This document shows, one piece after another, positions 34,555-42,246 of a stretch of 64,000 bases of DNA (positions within the stretch are counted from its first letter, which is position 1; each line of letters begins with the position of its first letter). The DNA is from Nostoc sp. CENA543. Lineage in GTDB: Bacteria; Cyanobacteriota; Cyanobacteriia; Cyanobacteriales; Nostocaceae. Under the pieces are notes generated by a model. The model was not told the origin of the DNA, did no database searches, and saw only the letters and a program-made list of their open reading frames with translations. The DNA lies in the NCBI RefSeq assembly GCF_002896875.1, contig NZ_CP023278.1:2232001-2296000 (forward strand). The letters run 5' to 3'. Made by a program: the position numbers and the translations under genes.

Positions 34555-36327
34555 TTAGTCTTGAAAAATCATAATATTACCCGAATAACAAGCCACCCAA
34601 ACCTCCCTTGTTTGTGGGTCGTAGGTAATCCCAATAGGACTTGATTCTACTTTTACTTTTTGCAAAACTTTCATATCACTAGTACGGACTTTACTCACTG
34701 AATTTTCTTTGTAGTTCACCACATACAGTATTTCCCCATCCTCATTTAAAACCATACTGCGTGGGGCTTGGCCTGTGATGACTTTATCTACTACTTTCCT
34801 TTGTTGTAAATTAATTTTGGCAATTTTTCCCTCACCATTTAAAGAAGCATAGAGATATTTACCTGTCGGATCTATATTTAAATGCCGTGGAGAATTACCC
34901 ACATTTCTTAGCCATTTCACCGAAAAATTTCTGAGATTCACTTCAGCAATGTCACTAGAACCCATCACCGCAACATAAGCTGTTTCTGATGTTGAATTAA
35001 TAGCTATTCCGCGAGGATATGCACCTAGTTTAATACGTTTAATTTCTTGATTTTGATTAGCATCAACTACACTTAAATCCCAAGAACACCAGTTACTCAC
35101 TAAAATTAATTGTTCATCTGGGGAAGCAGCGACAAATTTCGGTACTGAACCAACTTGAATGACTTGTTCAATATTGAGGGTATCTGTATCAATGCGATAT
35201 AAAAAGCTGTTGTCTGTTTTCTGAGAGGGAGAACATTTATCATTACCAGGGTTGTTGAAACCAGTACCATACATTTGATAGTTAGATACCCACGCATACT
35301 TACCATTGTGGGAAAAACTCGCTTCTACAGGTGCGCCTCTGTATTTACCTGGCTTTTTGGCGTAACCATATTTGGATAAATCTACTGTGTCGGGAATGAC
35401 TTTCACCAATTTATAGTCACGATTATATACAGTGATGGAGTGGTTATACATCATGTTTTGGGCGAAAAATAGCCCATCACCGGAATAAACCACCGATTTT
35501 GGCGAAATTTTACTAGAGGAAATGGTTTTTACCAGCCGCATTTGCTGCTGTGGACGTTGGGAAACTTTCGCTGATGGCTGAATAATTCGGATTTGTGGTT
35601 TTGGTGTTGGTTGTGGAGAGTTATCTGTAATTTGAGATGCGGACGCAGGTGCTAGAAAAGGTGTAGTGTTGAATCCGGCTGTATTCGATTCTAGGGCTGA
35701 TAGAGTTTGTTTACCTGCAAGACCATCGACAGTTAGTCCTTTGGCTTGCTGAAATTGGATTACGGCTGTTTGTGTAGCATCATCAAAGAAACCGGAGATG
35801 GGTGCATCGAAGTATCCAGCCGCTTGTAATTTGCGCTGTAGAGACATGACACGATAACTATTGTCCCCTTTTTTGAGCGATCGCTTCGATACGACTTTCG
35901 GTTGTTCCCCGTAGATTACACTAGTAGATTCACTCACCCCAGAACCATATCCTAAAGCCGCCAGAGTTTTAGACCCTACAACCCCATCTACTTTTAAACC
36001 ATTAGCTTGCTGAAATTGGATCACAGCTGCTTCTGTAACAGCACCAAAGTAGCCTGTAGGGTTCTGTTGAAAGTATCCAGCCGCTTGCAATCTTTGCTGG
36101 AGAGATACGACTTGAGACCCTCTATCACCCCTTTTAATCCCCATCGCTGGATTTTGTGAACTCAAGGAGACCATTGCTAAACAAGCAGCTAAGACTAAAA
36201 CTCCTCTGTGGTTCTTTATCCAAGCTAGTTCCTGAAAGTACAACTCAACATCAGTAAGCACTTCCTCTTCAGGATAAGCTGATGCTGCATAACTCTCGGC
36301 TAGGTGCAAATAAGCGAGTGATTCCAT
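34555..36327 (-). CDS. Peptidoglycan-binding and YVTN-type beta-propeller protein
   Basis: This 590-residue protein has a cytoplasmic head of about 40 residues, one hydrophobic segment (about 41-58, GVLVLAACLAMVSLSS), then two PG_binding_1 domains (about 63-125 and 148-210: RGDRGSQVVSLQQRLQAAGY, GAVTEAAVIQFQQANGLKVD and their repeats). A Pro/Gln-rich linker leads to a C-terminal YVTN/lactonase-like beta-propeller (about 270-590) with repeated blades such as VYVVNYKENSVSKV and TAYVAVMGSSDIAEVN. It is probably a cell-wall-tethered periplasmic propeller. Enzyme activity cannot be predicted. Its stop is 2 bp from the convergent acyltransferase stop. Confidence 0.8.
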   Translation of the reverse strand: MESLAYLHLAESYAASAYPEEEVLTDVELYFQELAWIKNHRGVLVLAACLAMVSLSSQNPAMGIKRGDRGSQVVSLQQRLQAAGYFQQNPTGYFGAVTEAAVIQFQQANGLKVDGVVGSKTLAALGYGSGVSESTSVIYGEQPKVVSKRSLKKGDNSYRVMSLQRKLQAAGYFDAPISGFFDDATQTAVIQFQQAKGLTVDGLAGKQTLSALESNTAGFNTTPFLAPASASQITDNSPQPTPKPQIRIIQPSAKVSQRPQQQMRLVKTISSSKISPKSVVYSGDGLFFAQNMMYNHSITVYNRDYKLVKVIPDTVDLSKYGYAKKPGKYRGAPVEASFSHNGKYAWVSNYQMYGTGFNNPGNDKCSPSQKTDNSFLYRIDTDTLNIEQVIQVGSVPKFVAASPDEQLILVSNWCSWDLSVVDANQNQEIKRIKLGAYPRGIAINSTSETAYVAVMGSSDIAEVNLRNFSVKWLRNVGNSPRHLNIDPTGKYLYASLNGEGKIAKINLQQRKVVDKVITGQAPRSMVLNEDGEILYVVNYKENSVSKVRTSDMKVLQKVKVESSPIGITYDPQTREVWVACYSGNIMIFQD

Positions 36328-36650
36328 AGGTGTAACATCACTAAGACGAGTCTTAGTTATGGTAAAATTTGGAACTCATTTTATCATATGTACTGATAAA
36401 GTCGCCCTATTGTAAAAAATTGTGAAGATAGTTTTAGGAACTAGCAGCAAATAGGAATCAATTCATCTTCAAGAATCTGGATAAAACCAATTAATTCAGC
36501 CACACACAAGGGGCTAGATTTTAAACCTATCTTTTTCCGAAAATAAATTATGATAGGTCATAGATACCAGACTTTTTAGAAAAGTTGGGAGTCTGAACAC
36601 CCGCAACCTATCAAAATCAATCGGGTGGAATACTGCCCATACATAGTTTT
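36328..36650. other. Intergenic region with palindrome and hairpin, no gene seen
   Basis: This 323-bp divergent gap contains a perfect palindrome ACTAAGAC-GA-GTCTTAGT at 36340-36357, only 13 bp before the propeller gene start, and a hairpin repeat CAGACT...AGTCTG at 36568-36595 upstream of the nuclease-like gene. The palindrome could be an operator. I see no small gene. Confidence 0.5.
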
Positions 36651-37256
36651 ATGTCATACAGTGAGTTTAGCCTAGCTAAAGCCAAACAAGCTTTTAGTTT
36701 AACTACGTTAGAAAAACGCGATATTTTCTCTACTGTTGCCGAATTACCTGCCAGTAACTTGCTCACAGAAACACTTAATTATAACTTAGCGATCGCTTTA
36801 GCGAGTAATAGTGAAAAAGCCCGTTCAGAATTAATCATCGCACCAATTCTAGTCGATTTACGCCGCCAATTAAACGAGCAAATTAGTTTGTTCTCTGGAA
36901 TTGATTTTACTGTTGACGATAGCAAAGGACTAAACGGAACTTGTGATTTTATTATTACTAAATCCCCAGAAATTTTGATAATGACAGCACCAGTTCTAAT
37001 AGTTGTAGAAGCTAAAAAAGAGAACATCAATGCAGGTTTAGGTCAGTGTGCAGCAGAAATGGTAGCAGCCCAAATTTTTAATCAGCAAGCCGCAAGTGAA
37101 ATTAAAGCTATTTACGGTGCGGTCACAACAGGTAGTATTTGGCAGTTTCTCAAACTAGAAGGACAAGTATTAACGATTGATTTGAGTGAATATTACTTAA
37201 AAGATGTGAATAAAATTCTCGGTATCTTAGCTAGTGGAATTTTTTCAGCAACTTAA
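36651..37256 (+). CDS. Stand-alone PD-(D/E)XK nuclease-like protein
   Basis: In this 201-residue protein, SEKARSELIIAPILVDLRRQ (a helix with Glu) is followed by NGTCDFIITKSP (Asp at the end of a strand) and VLIVVEAKKENINAGLGQCA (Glu-x-Lys). This E...D...ExK layout is that of PD-(D/E)XK nucleases, close to the N-terminal domain of type I restriction HsdR and its small relatives. No methylase or helicase gene is adjacent. DNA cleavage is inferred and may have been lost in favour of a structural role. Confidence 0.65.
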   Translation: MSYSEFSLAKAKQAFSLTTLEKRDIFSTVAELPASNLLTETLNYNLAIALASNSEKARSELIIAPILVDLRRQLNEQISLFSGIDFTVDDSKGLNGTCDFIITKSPEILIMTAPVLIVVEAKKENINAGLGQCAAEMVAAQIFNQQAASEIKAIYGAVTTGSIWQFLKLEGQVLTIDLSEYYLKDVNKILGILASGIFSAT

Positions 37257-37295
37257 GCAGCTAATCCCAATTAGGTATGAAGCTGCACGCAAAAA

Positions 37296-37811
37296 TCAAA
37301 CAGTTTTCTCAATCACTGTCCCAGAGTCAGATAATTTCCCCTGAATAACCATCACAGAACAAGGTGCATGATGAAGTACATAATTACTCACACTACCTAA
37401 GAAAAACTCACTTAATCCAGCACGACCACGACGACCAAGTACAATTAAATCAGCAGGCCAGCTGCGCGCTACTTCGCAAATTATCCGACCTGCATCACCC
37501 ATATTTTGAGTGAACCCAGTTTTCACACCTGTATTGATAGCAGTATTGGTGAGCGATCGCAACCATTCTAATCTTTCTTGCTTGAGTTCTTCCCACTGTC
37601 GAATATATGTCTCTGCTGGTGCAGGTGGAACTGTGGGATAAATAGCATCAGGCTGCATAAATATCGGACTAATATAAGGTTCTTCTAAAGGAGATAAAAT
37701 ATGCAGCAACATCATTTCCGCATTAGTTGCTTTCGCTAAACATACAGCCTCATCAAAAACATTTTGACTAACTTCTGACTGATCTATGCCTACCAAAATT
37801 TTTTGATACAT
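37296..37811 (-). CDS. Universal stress protein (UspA family)
   Basis: This 171-residue protein begins MYQKILVGIDQSEVSQNVFDE and carries the nucleotide-binding signature ADLIVLGRRGRAGLSEFFLG followed by SVSNYVLHHAPCSVMVI, matching G-2x-G-9x-G(S/T) of ATP-binding Usp proteins. A Pro-rich insertion (about 50-70) lies after the first strand-helix unit. Usp proteins bind ATP and respond to stress. It stands alone, upstream of a repeat-rich gap. Confidence 0.9.
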   Translation of the reverse strand: MYQKILVGIDQSEVSQNVFDEAVCLAKATNAEMMLLHILSPLEEPYISPIFMQPDAIYPTVPPAPAETYIRQWEELKQERLEWLRSLTNTAINTGVKTGFTQNMGDAGRIICEVARSWPADLIVLGRRGRAGLSEFFLGSVSNYVLHHAPCSVMVIQGKLSDSGTVIEKTV

Positions 37812-37890
37812 AGTAACAATTCTCCTATGTTACTAACAGAATTTTCGCATATTAATGATGATTTTCCAGGAACGATAATACTAGTATTGA

Positions 37891-38011
37891 GTTCGTAGTA
37901 AGGACTTTAGTCCTGATTTGTTCGCGGAGCGTCTCGTAAAGCCCACGGCATAGCTGCGCTTAGGGCGCAGCCTCTCGTAGAGAAGAGAGAACTAAAGTTC
38001 TCACTACAAAC
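37891..38011. repeat. MITE-like element with inverted termini (family 2, copy 1)
   Basis: The element is bounded by GTTCGTAGTAAGGACTTTAG and the inverse of GTTTGTAGTGAGAACTTTAG. The middle part contains TTCGCGGAGCGTCTCGTAAA-type repeats. A shorter copy in the opposite orientation lies at 47297-47371. Confidence 0.7.
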
Positions 38012-38053
38012 CTTTAGTTATTGACCCTCATCCCCCTTAATATCATAACGATA

Positions 38054-38122
38054 AAAAATATCCCCCTGCCCCCTGCCCCTCTGCCTACACAGTGATAGTA
38101 TATTTTTTAAGTTGGCAGTCCC
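38054..38122. repeat. Partial MITE (family 1), right end next to potB stop
   Basis: TATATTTTTTAAGTTGGCAGTCCC ends here in TGGCAGTCCC (38113-38122) and is followed by TTA (38123-38125), which is the potB stop codon read on the minus strand. The last ~60 bp match the right half of the complete element at 52674-52773; the left end is missing. Confidence 0.6.
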
Positions 38123-39013
38123 TTAATGCTTGGGTGTAGCTTCACCAAACTTAATCAAAAGAGCGATCGCAATACTCACCGCTAAAATTAAAGTCATACT
38201 CAAAGCTGAACCAAAACCCCAGTTTTGCGTAACTCCGAGAAACTGGTTGTAAACTAACCGCGCCGCCGTCATACTAGAAGCACCACCCAATAATTCAGGG
38301 TCAACAAAATCCCCTAAACCTGTAATAAATACCAGTAAAGAACCAGCTGCAATTCCTGGTAAGACTTGGGGAACAGTCACCTTCCAAAAAGCCTGTACAG
38401 GATTTGCACCCAAATCAGCTGCGGCTTCTAACAAACGCTTGTCTAATTTTTCTAAAGAAGCATATAAAATTAACACCATATAAGGTAACAAGCTGTAACT
38501 CATCCCAATTAATACAGCCGGTATTCTATTCAGTAATTGTAGAGTCGGTAAATCTAAACTAGCCAGTAAACTATTTAATAAACCACTGCGACGTAAAATA
38601 GTTACCCAAGCATAGGAACGCAGTAGAGAAGAAGTCCACAAAGGTAAGACAAAACCTAATAGTAATAAATTGCGCCATTTCTGAGGAGCAATTTGAGCAA
38701 TCCAATAAGCAACAGGAAACCCCAAAATTAAACAAATGAAAGTCGTGCTAACTGCTAAACCCAGCGATCGCAAAATTACTTGTAAGTATAAAGGATCAAA
38801 AATCCGAATATAGTTAGCAAAACCTTGAGGATTGACTAAATCACCTGGTCTAATATCTGGTACTAAACTTAATTGAAAAATAATTAATGCAGGTAACACC
38901 AGCAAAAGCAGTAACCAAATACCAGCCGGCGCAAGTAAAGTTAGAGGTTGTAACCAATCAAATCGACGGCGATTGAATTCGATGTTATCTAGAGTACGAA
39001 GTTTGGTATGCAC
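38123..39013 (-). CDS. potB: Polyamine-type ABC transporter permease PotB
   Basis: This 296-residue permease has six hydrophobic helices and the inner-membrane EAA-type loop EAAADLGANPVQAFWKVTVPQ (about 205-225) that contacts the ATPase. The start is GTG 39013, since no nearby ATG is in frame. PotB pairs with PotA and PotD in spermidine/putrescine uptake. No PotC permease gene follows: a partial MITE touches the stop codon, and the next gene is unrelated. It may form a homodimer, or potC may lie elsewhere. Confidence 0.87.
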   Translation of the reverse strand: MHTKLRTLDNIEFNRRRFDWLQPLTLLAPAGIWLLLLLVLPALIIFQLSLVPDIRPGDLVNPQGFANYIRIFDPLYLQVILRSLGLAVSTTFICLILGFPVAYWIAQIAPQKWRNLLLLGFVLPLWTSSLLRSYAWVTILRRSGLLNSLLASLDLPTLQLLNRIPAVLIGMSYSLLPYMVLILYASLEKLDKRLLEAAADLGANPVQAFWKVTVPQVLPGIAAGSLLVFITGLGDFVDPELLGGASSMTAARLVYNQFLGVTQNWGFGSALSMTLILAVSIAIALLIKFGEATPKH

Positions 39014-39029
39014 GGTTGGGGATTAACTA

Positions 39030-39156
39030 AATTCAAAATTCAAAATTCAAAATTCAAAATTGAAGAATGATTGGGGACTGGGGACAAGGAAGGAGAAGAA
39101 CTAATGACTAATGACTAATGACTAATGACTAATGACTAATGACTAATGACTATTGA
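39030..39156. repeat. Tandem repeats between potD and potB
   Basis: AATTCAA/ATTCAAA units (about 39030-39062), GGGGACT units (about 39073-39086) and TAATGAC heptamers (about 39102-39155) fill the 143-bp gap. Similar heptamers occur on both sides of the four-helix-bundle gene upstream. Confidence 0.8.
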
Positions 39157-40239
39157 CTAACTACTCGTCAACTTTGTCCAATATCGATCATAGACTTCCT
39201 CAAATTGTCCCAAGGGACTGATACGTTCACACTTGGCTAGCAAGTCATCTGGGGGGAAAAAGTTGGTGTTGTTTTTAATTTGTTCGGGTAACAGTTCAAA
39301 TCCGGCGCGGTTGGGTGTAGCAATTTTCAATCTTTGCGTGATAGTCGCTGCTATTTCTGGTTGTAAAAGAAAGTTAATCCAAGCATAAGCACCATCTTGA
39401 TTTGGTGCTGATTTCGGAATTACCATTGTGTCCGTCCATAGCGAAGAACCACTGCGGGGAATGACATATTTTAGTTTGGAATTCTCTTTACTGACCCTAA
39501 TAGCATCAGCAGAATAACACATGGCTAAAATTAAATCCCCTGCTAACATCTGATTTTGCCAGGCATCAGTATCAAAAGCTGCGATCGCTGGTTTTAATTC
39601 TGTTAATTTTTGATAAGCTTGTTTGATTTCATTATCATTTTGTGAGTTATAAGAATAACCCAACATTTTTAATACTCCGCCCATAACTTCCCGCACATCA
39701 TTTAATAATGTCATGCGTTTATTGAGTATGGCTTTATTTTGCCAGAGGTAATCCCAGTCTTCGGGGGCTTGTTTGAGAACTTCGGAGTTATATAATAATC
39801 CAGTTGTTCCCCAATTGAAGGGAATACTATAACGGTTTTTTGGGTCGTAAGTGGGGTTTTGAAATTGAGGAAATAAATGATCTAAACCAATCAGGCGATC
39901 GTGTTTTAATTCTACTAATAAATTTTTATCTACCATCTTTTGTACCATATAGTCTGAGGGATAAATCAGGCTATATGCACCACCCCCGCCCGCTTGCAGT
40001 TTTGCCAGCATTGATTCATTAGAATCATAAGGATCTACTAATACCTTCATCCCAGTTTGAGTACTAAAAGTTTGTAATAATTTCTGATCAGAATATTGTG
40101 TCCAAGTATATATATATAATTGGTCAGTGCGCCCAGAATTAGTATTAGCCCTGACATCTGCCAATCTCCAGCCACAACTAGCTAAAGATAAACTAGAAAG
40201 TGCGGTAAATCCCTGAATAAAATTGCGTCTTTTAGTCAT
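39157..40239 (-). CDS. potD: Polyamine-type ABC transporter substrate-binding protein PotD
   Basis: This 360-residue protein has an exported N-terminus with KRRNFIQG (possible Tat motif) and a lipobox-like SLASC, so it may be a lipoprotein. The mature part follows the PotD/PotF pattern: LYIYTWTQYSDQKLLQTF, VLVDPYDSNESMLAKLQAGG, YSLIYPSDYMVQKMVDKNLL and PFNWGTTGLLYNSEVL. It binds polyamines or related compounds in the periplasm and delivers them to PotB/PotA. It lies between potB and the four-helix-bundle gene. Confidence 0.87.
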   Translation of the reverse strand: MTKRRNFIQGFTALSSLSLASCGWRLADVRANTNSGRTDQLYIYTWTQYSDQKLLQTFSTQTGMKVLVDPYDSNESMLAKLQAGGGGAYSLIYPSDYMVQKMVDKNLLVELKHDRLIGLDHLFPQFQNPTYDPKNRYSIPFNWGTTGLLYNSEVLKQAPEDWDYLWQNKAILNKRMTLLNDVREVMGGVLKMLGYSYNSQNDNEIKQAYQKLTELKPAIAAFDTDAWQNQMLAGDLILAMCYSADAIRVSKENSKLKYVIPRSGSSLWTDTMVIPKSAPNQDGAYAWINFLLQPEIAATITQRLKIATPNRAGFELLPEQIKNNTNFFPPDDLLAKCERISPLGQFEEVYDRYWTKLTSS

Positions 40240-40340
40240 TTGTTTTTAGTCATTAGTCATTAGTTATTAGTCATTAGCAAGTGGGATTTGTGAAAAACCG
40301 TCACAAAAATATCTGTATTTTTGTGACATCTGCCCGTAAG

Positions 40341-40712
40341 TTAGTCATCAGAGAAATTACCGATAGATTTGAGATATCCGTTGAGTTGAGGGGCTAGATC
40401 ATTAATAATTAACTTTAATAATTTTACTTGCTCATCTGTTAATAAACTTCGTCTATATGCTCTTCTTAACCAGTGTTGTGTTTCATATAAAGAACCTCTT
40501 GCCATCCTGACAAATCTTCGATTATCTTGATAACTTCCTCGTCCTACACCTTCAGCAATATTCGCACCAATACTATCTGCGGAACGGATAATTTGTCTAC
40601 CTATAGTATCTTTTGGTAAAGATTCCCATTTATCAACAATTTTCCAAATATTATCAGCTAATTTTTCTGCCAAATGATAAACCCTTAATTCTTGAAACCT
40701 ACCAGTCGCCAT
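40341..40712 (-). CDS. Four-helix-bundle protein (S23 / rRNA intervening-sequence family)
   Basis: This 123-residue, all-helical protein has FQELRVYHLAEKLADNIWKI, GRQIIRSADSIGANIAEGVG and SLYETQHWLRRAYRRSLLT, the standard markers of the S23/IVP family first found in 23S rRNA intervening sequences. In bacteria these proteins are often found in odd places, and their function is unknown. It lies between potA and potD, with TAATGAC/TAGTCAT tandem repeats on both sides, as if inserted into the operon. It is transcribed the same way. Confidence 0.88.
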   Translation of the reverse strand: MATGRFQELRVYHLAEKLADNIWKIVDKWESLPKDTIGRQIIRSADSIGANIAEGVGRGSYQDNRRFVRMARGSLYETQHWLRRAYRRSLLTDEQVKLLKLIINDLAPQLNGYLKSIGNFSDD

Positions 40713-40732
40713 TTTCTCAATTCACTACTAGC

Positions 40733-40792
40733 TAATGACTAATGACTAATGACTAATGACTAATGACTAATGACTAATGACTAATGACTAAT
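40733..40792. repeat. TAATGAC tandem heptamers
   Basis: About eight copies of CTAATGA run up to and into the 3' end of potA (stop 40781). They separate potA from the four-helix-bundle gene. Confidence 0.8.
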
Positions 40793-41914
40793 TGCCAAAC
40801 AATCATCTTCTGCCCACCAAGCGTAAATGGGGGTGTCACGGTCTGGTAAACTACCAAAAGTATTGGGTTGTAAAACGTTAATTTTAATGCCGTTAATTAA
40901 TTCCACAACATAATTAACGTGAGTCCCTAAATACATAATGTTGACTAGCCTACCTTCAAAACAGTTATGGTCTAGAGTTGGTTGATATAAGGAAAGTTGA
41001 ATTTTTTCTGGGCGCACGCTCACAACTACAGTGTTCAATAAATCTGTGGGTGTGTCTTCAGTGCGATTCACGACAACTGTCAGTCCAGTTTTGGTGACGA
41101 CGGTGACAGTTGATGCTTCGATGGCAGTAATTTCACCGCTAAATAAATTTGTGTCGCCAATAAAATCTGCTACAAAGGATGTTTTGGGACGTTCGTAAAT
41201 TTCGCTGGGTGTACCGATTTGCTCGATTTTACCTTGATTCATCACGGCGATGCGATCGCTCAATGATAACGCCTCTTCCTGGTCGTGCGTCACCATAATA
41301 AATGTTAAACCCAGGTCTTTGTGTAAATTCGATAACTCAAACTGCATTTCTTTCCGCAGTTTTAAATCTAACGCCCCTAACGGTTCATCTAGTAGAACCA
41401 CAGCCGGACGATTGACTAAAGCCCTGGCTAATGCTACTCTTTGCTGTTGACCACCAGAAAGTTGATTGGGAAAGCGCGATCGCAAACTTTCCATTTTCAC
41501 TAGTTTTAATGCTTCGTTGACGCGGCTCTCAATTTCGGCTTTACGCAGCTTCTCTTTTTTCAGGCGTAAACCAAAAGCAATGTTATTCCACACATTTAAA
41601 TGATTAAACAACGCATAGCTTTGAAACACCGTATTCACGGGACGACGATAAGGCGGGACATCAGTCATTATTTGACCTTGAATCAATAACTTACCCGCAT
41701 CCACCCGTTCAAACCCAGCAATCATACGCAGTGTAGTGGTTTTACCACAACCAGAAGGCCCTAAAATACTAAAAAACTCTCCCTGTCTAATATCCAAATC
41801 GATTCCATGTACTGCTGGTTCTTGGTTGTAAAACTTGAACACACTACGTAGTTCAACGTCAAGGGGCTGAAAAGCCACAATTCCTTTCTGGTGCTGGGTC
41901 ACAGTTTGAGCCAT
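40781..41914 (-). CDS. potA: Polyamine-type ABC transporter ATP-binding protein PotA
   Basis: This 377-residue ATPase has Walker A GPSGCGKTTTLRM, signature LSGGQQQRVALARAL, Walker B VVLLDEPLGALD and switch VTHDQEEAL, followed by a TOBE domain (about 290-370: VVVSVRPEKIQLS, IMYLGTHVNYVVEL). This is the PotA/CysA-like layout. It is the first gene of the minus-strand pot cluster. The C-terminal codons lie within a heptamer repeat, which may have altered its last residues. Confidence 0.9.
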   Translation of the reverse strand: MAQTVTQHQKGIVAFQPLDVELRSVFKFYNQEPAVHGIDLDIRQGEFFSILGPSGCGKTTTLRMIAGFERVDAGKLLIQGQIMTDVPPYRRPVNTVFQSYALFNHLNVWNNIAFGLRLKKEKLRKAEIESRVNEALKLVKMESLRSRFPNQLSGGQQQRVALARALVNRPAVVLLDEPLGALDLKLRKEMQFELSNLHKDLGLTFIMVTHDQEEALSLSDRIAVMNQGKIEQIGTPSEIYERPKTSFVADFIGDTNLFSGEITAIEASTVTVVTKTGLTVVVNRTEDTPTDLLNTVVVSVRPEKIQLSLYQPTLDHNCFEGRLVNIMYLGTHVNYVVELINGIKINVLQPNTFGSLPDRDTPIYAWWAEDDCLAISH

Positions 41915-42246
41915 AGTTTTGAGTAGAATGCCGCAATTCTCAGTAATTTTGTCAATTAATGTAGTCTATTAAGCAGAAAAAACATTACACTTTGGTTTAT
42001 TGTATCCGCCGAAAACCACTGTGCCAAAAACAATGTTCCCAATTGTTACACACTCAACATTAAGTAGCGGTTTTGGGGAACTCTAAATCAAGGATACCCA
42101 TCCCTATTGCTGGAGTGAGTGTCATACAAAAGTTATTTTCAGTTTTCACTCCCAACAATGAGCATTAGCTTAACTCTTAGTTGGTAAACTGAGGAAATAA
42201 CGATATTCCTCTTCCCAATCAATTAGTTCATCTATATACATTTCCT
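41915..42246. other. Divergent potA/mrdA intergenic region, no gene seen
   Basis: This 332-bp gap must hold promoters for both genes. The only structure noted is a short inverted repeat GAGGAA...TTCCTC at 42191-42211, about 36 bp before the mrdA start. I see no small gene or RNA. Confidence 0.4.
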
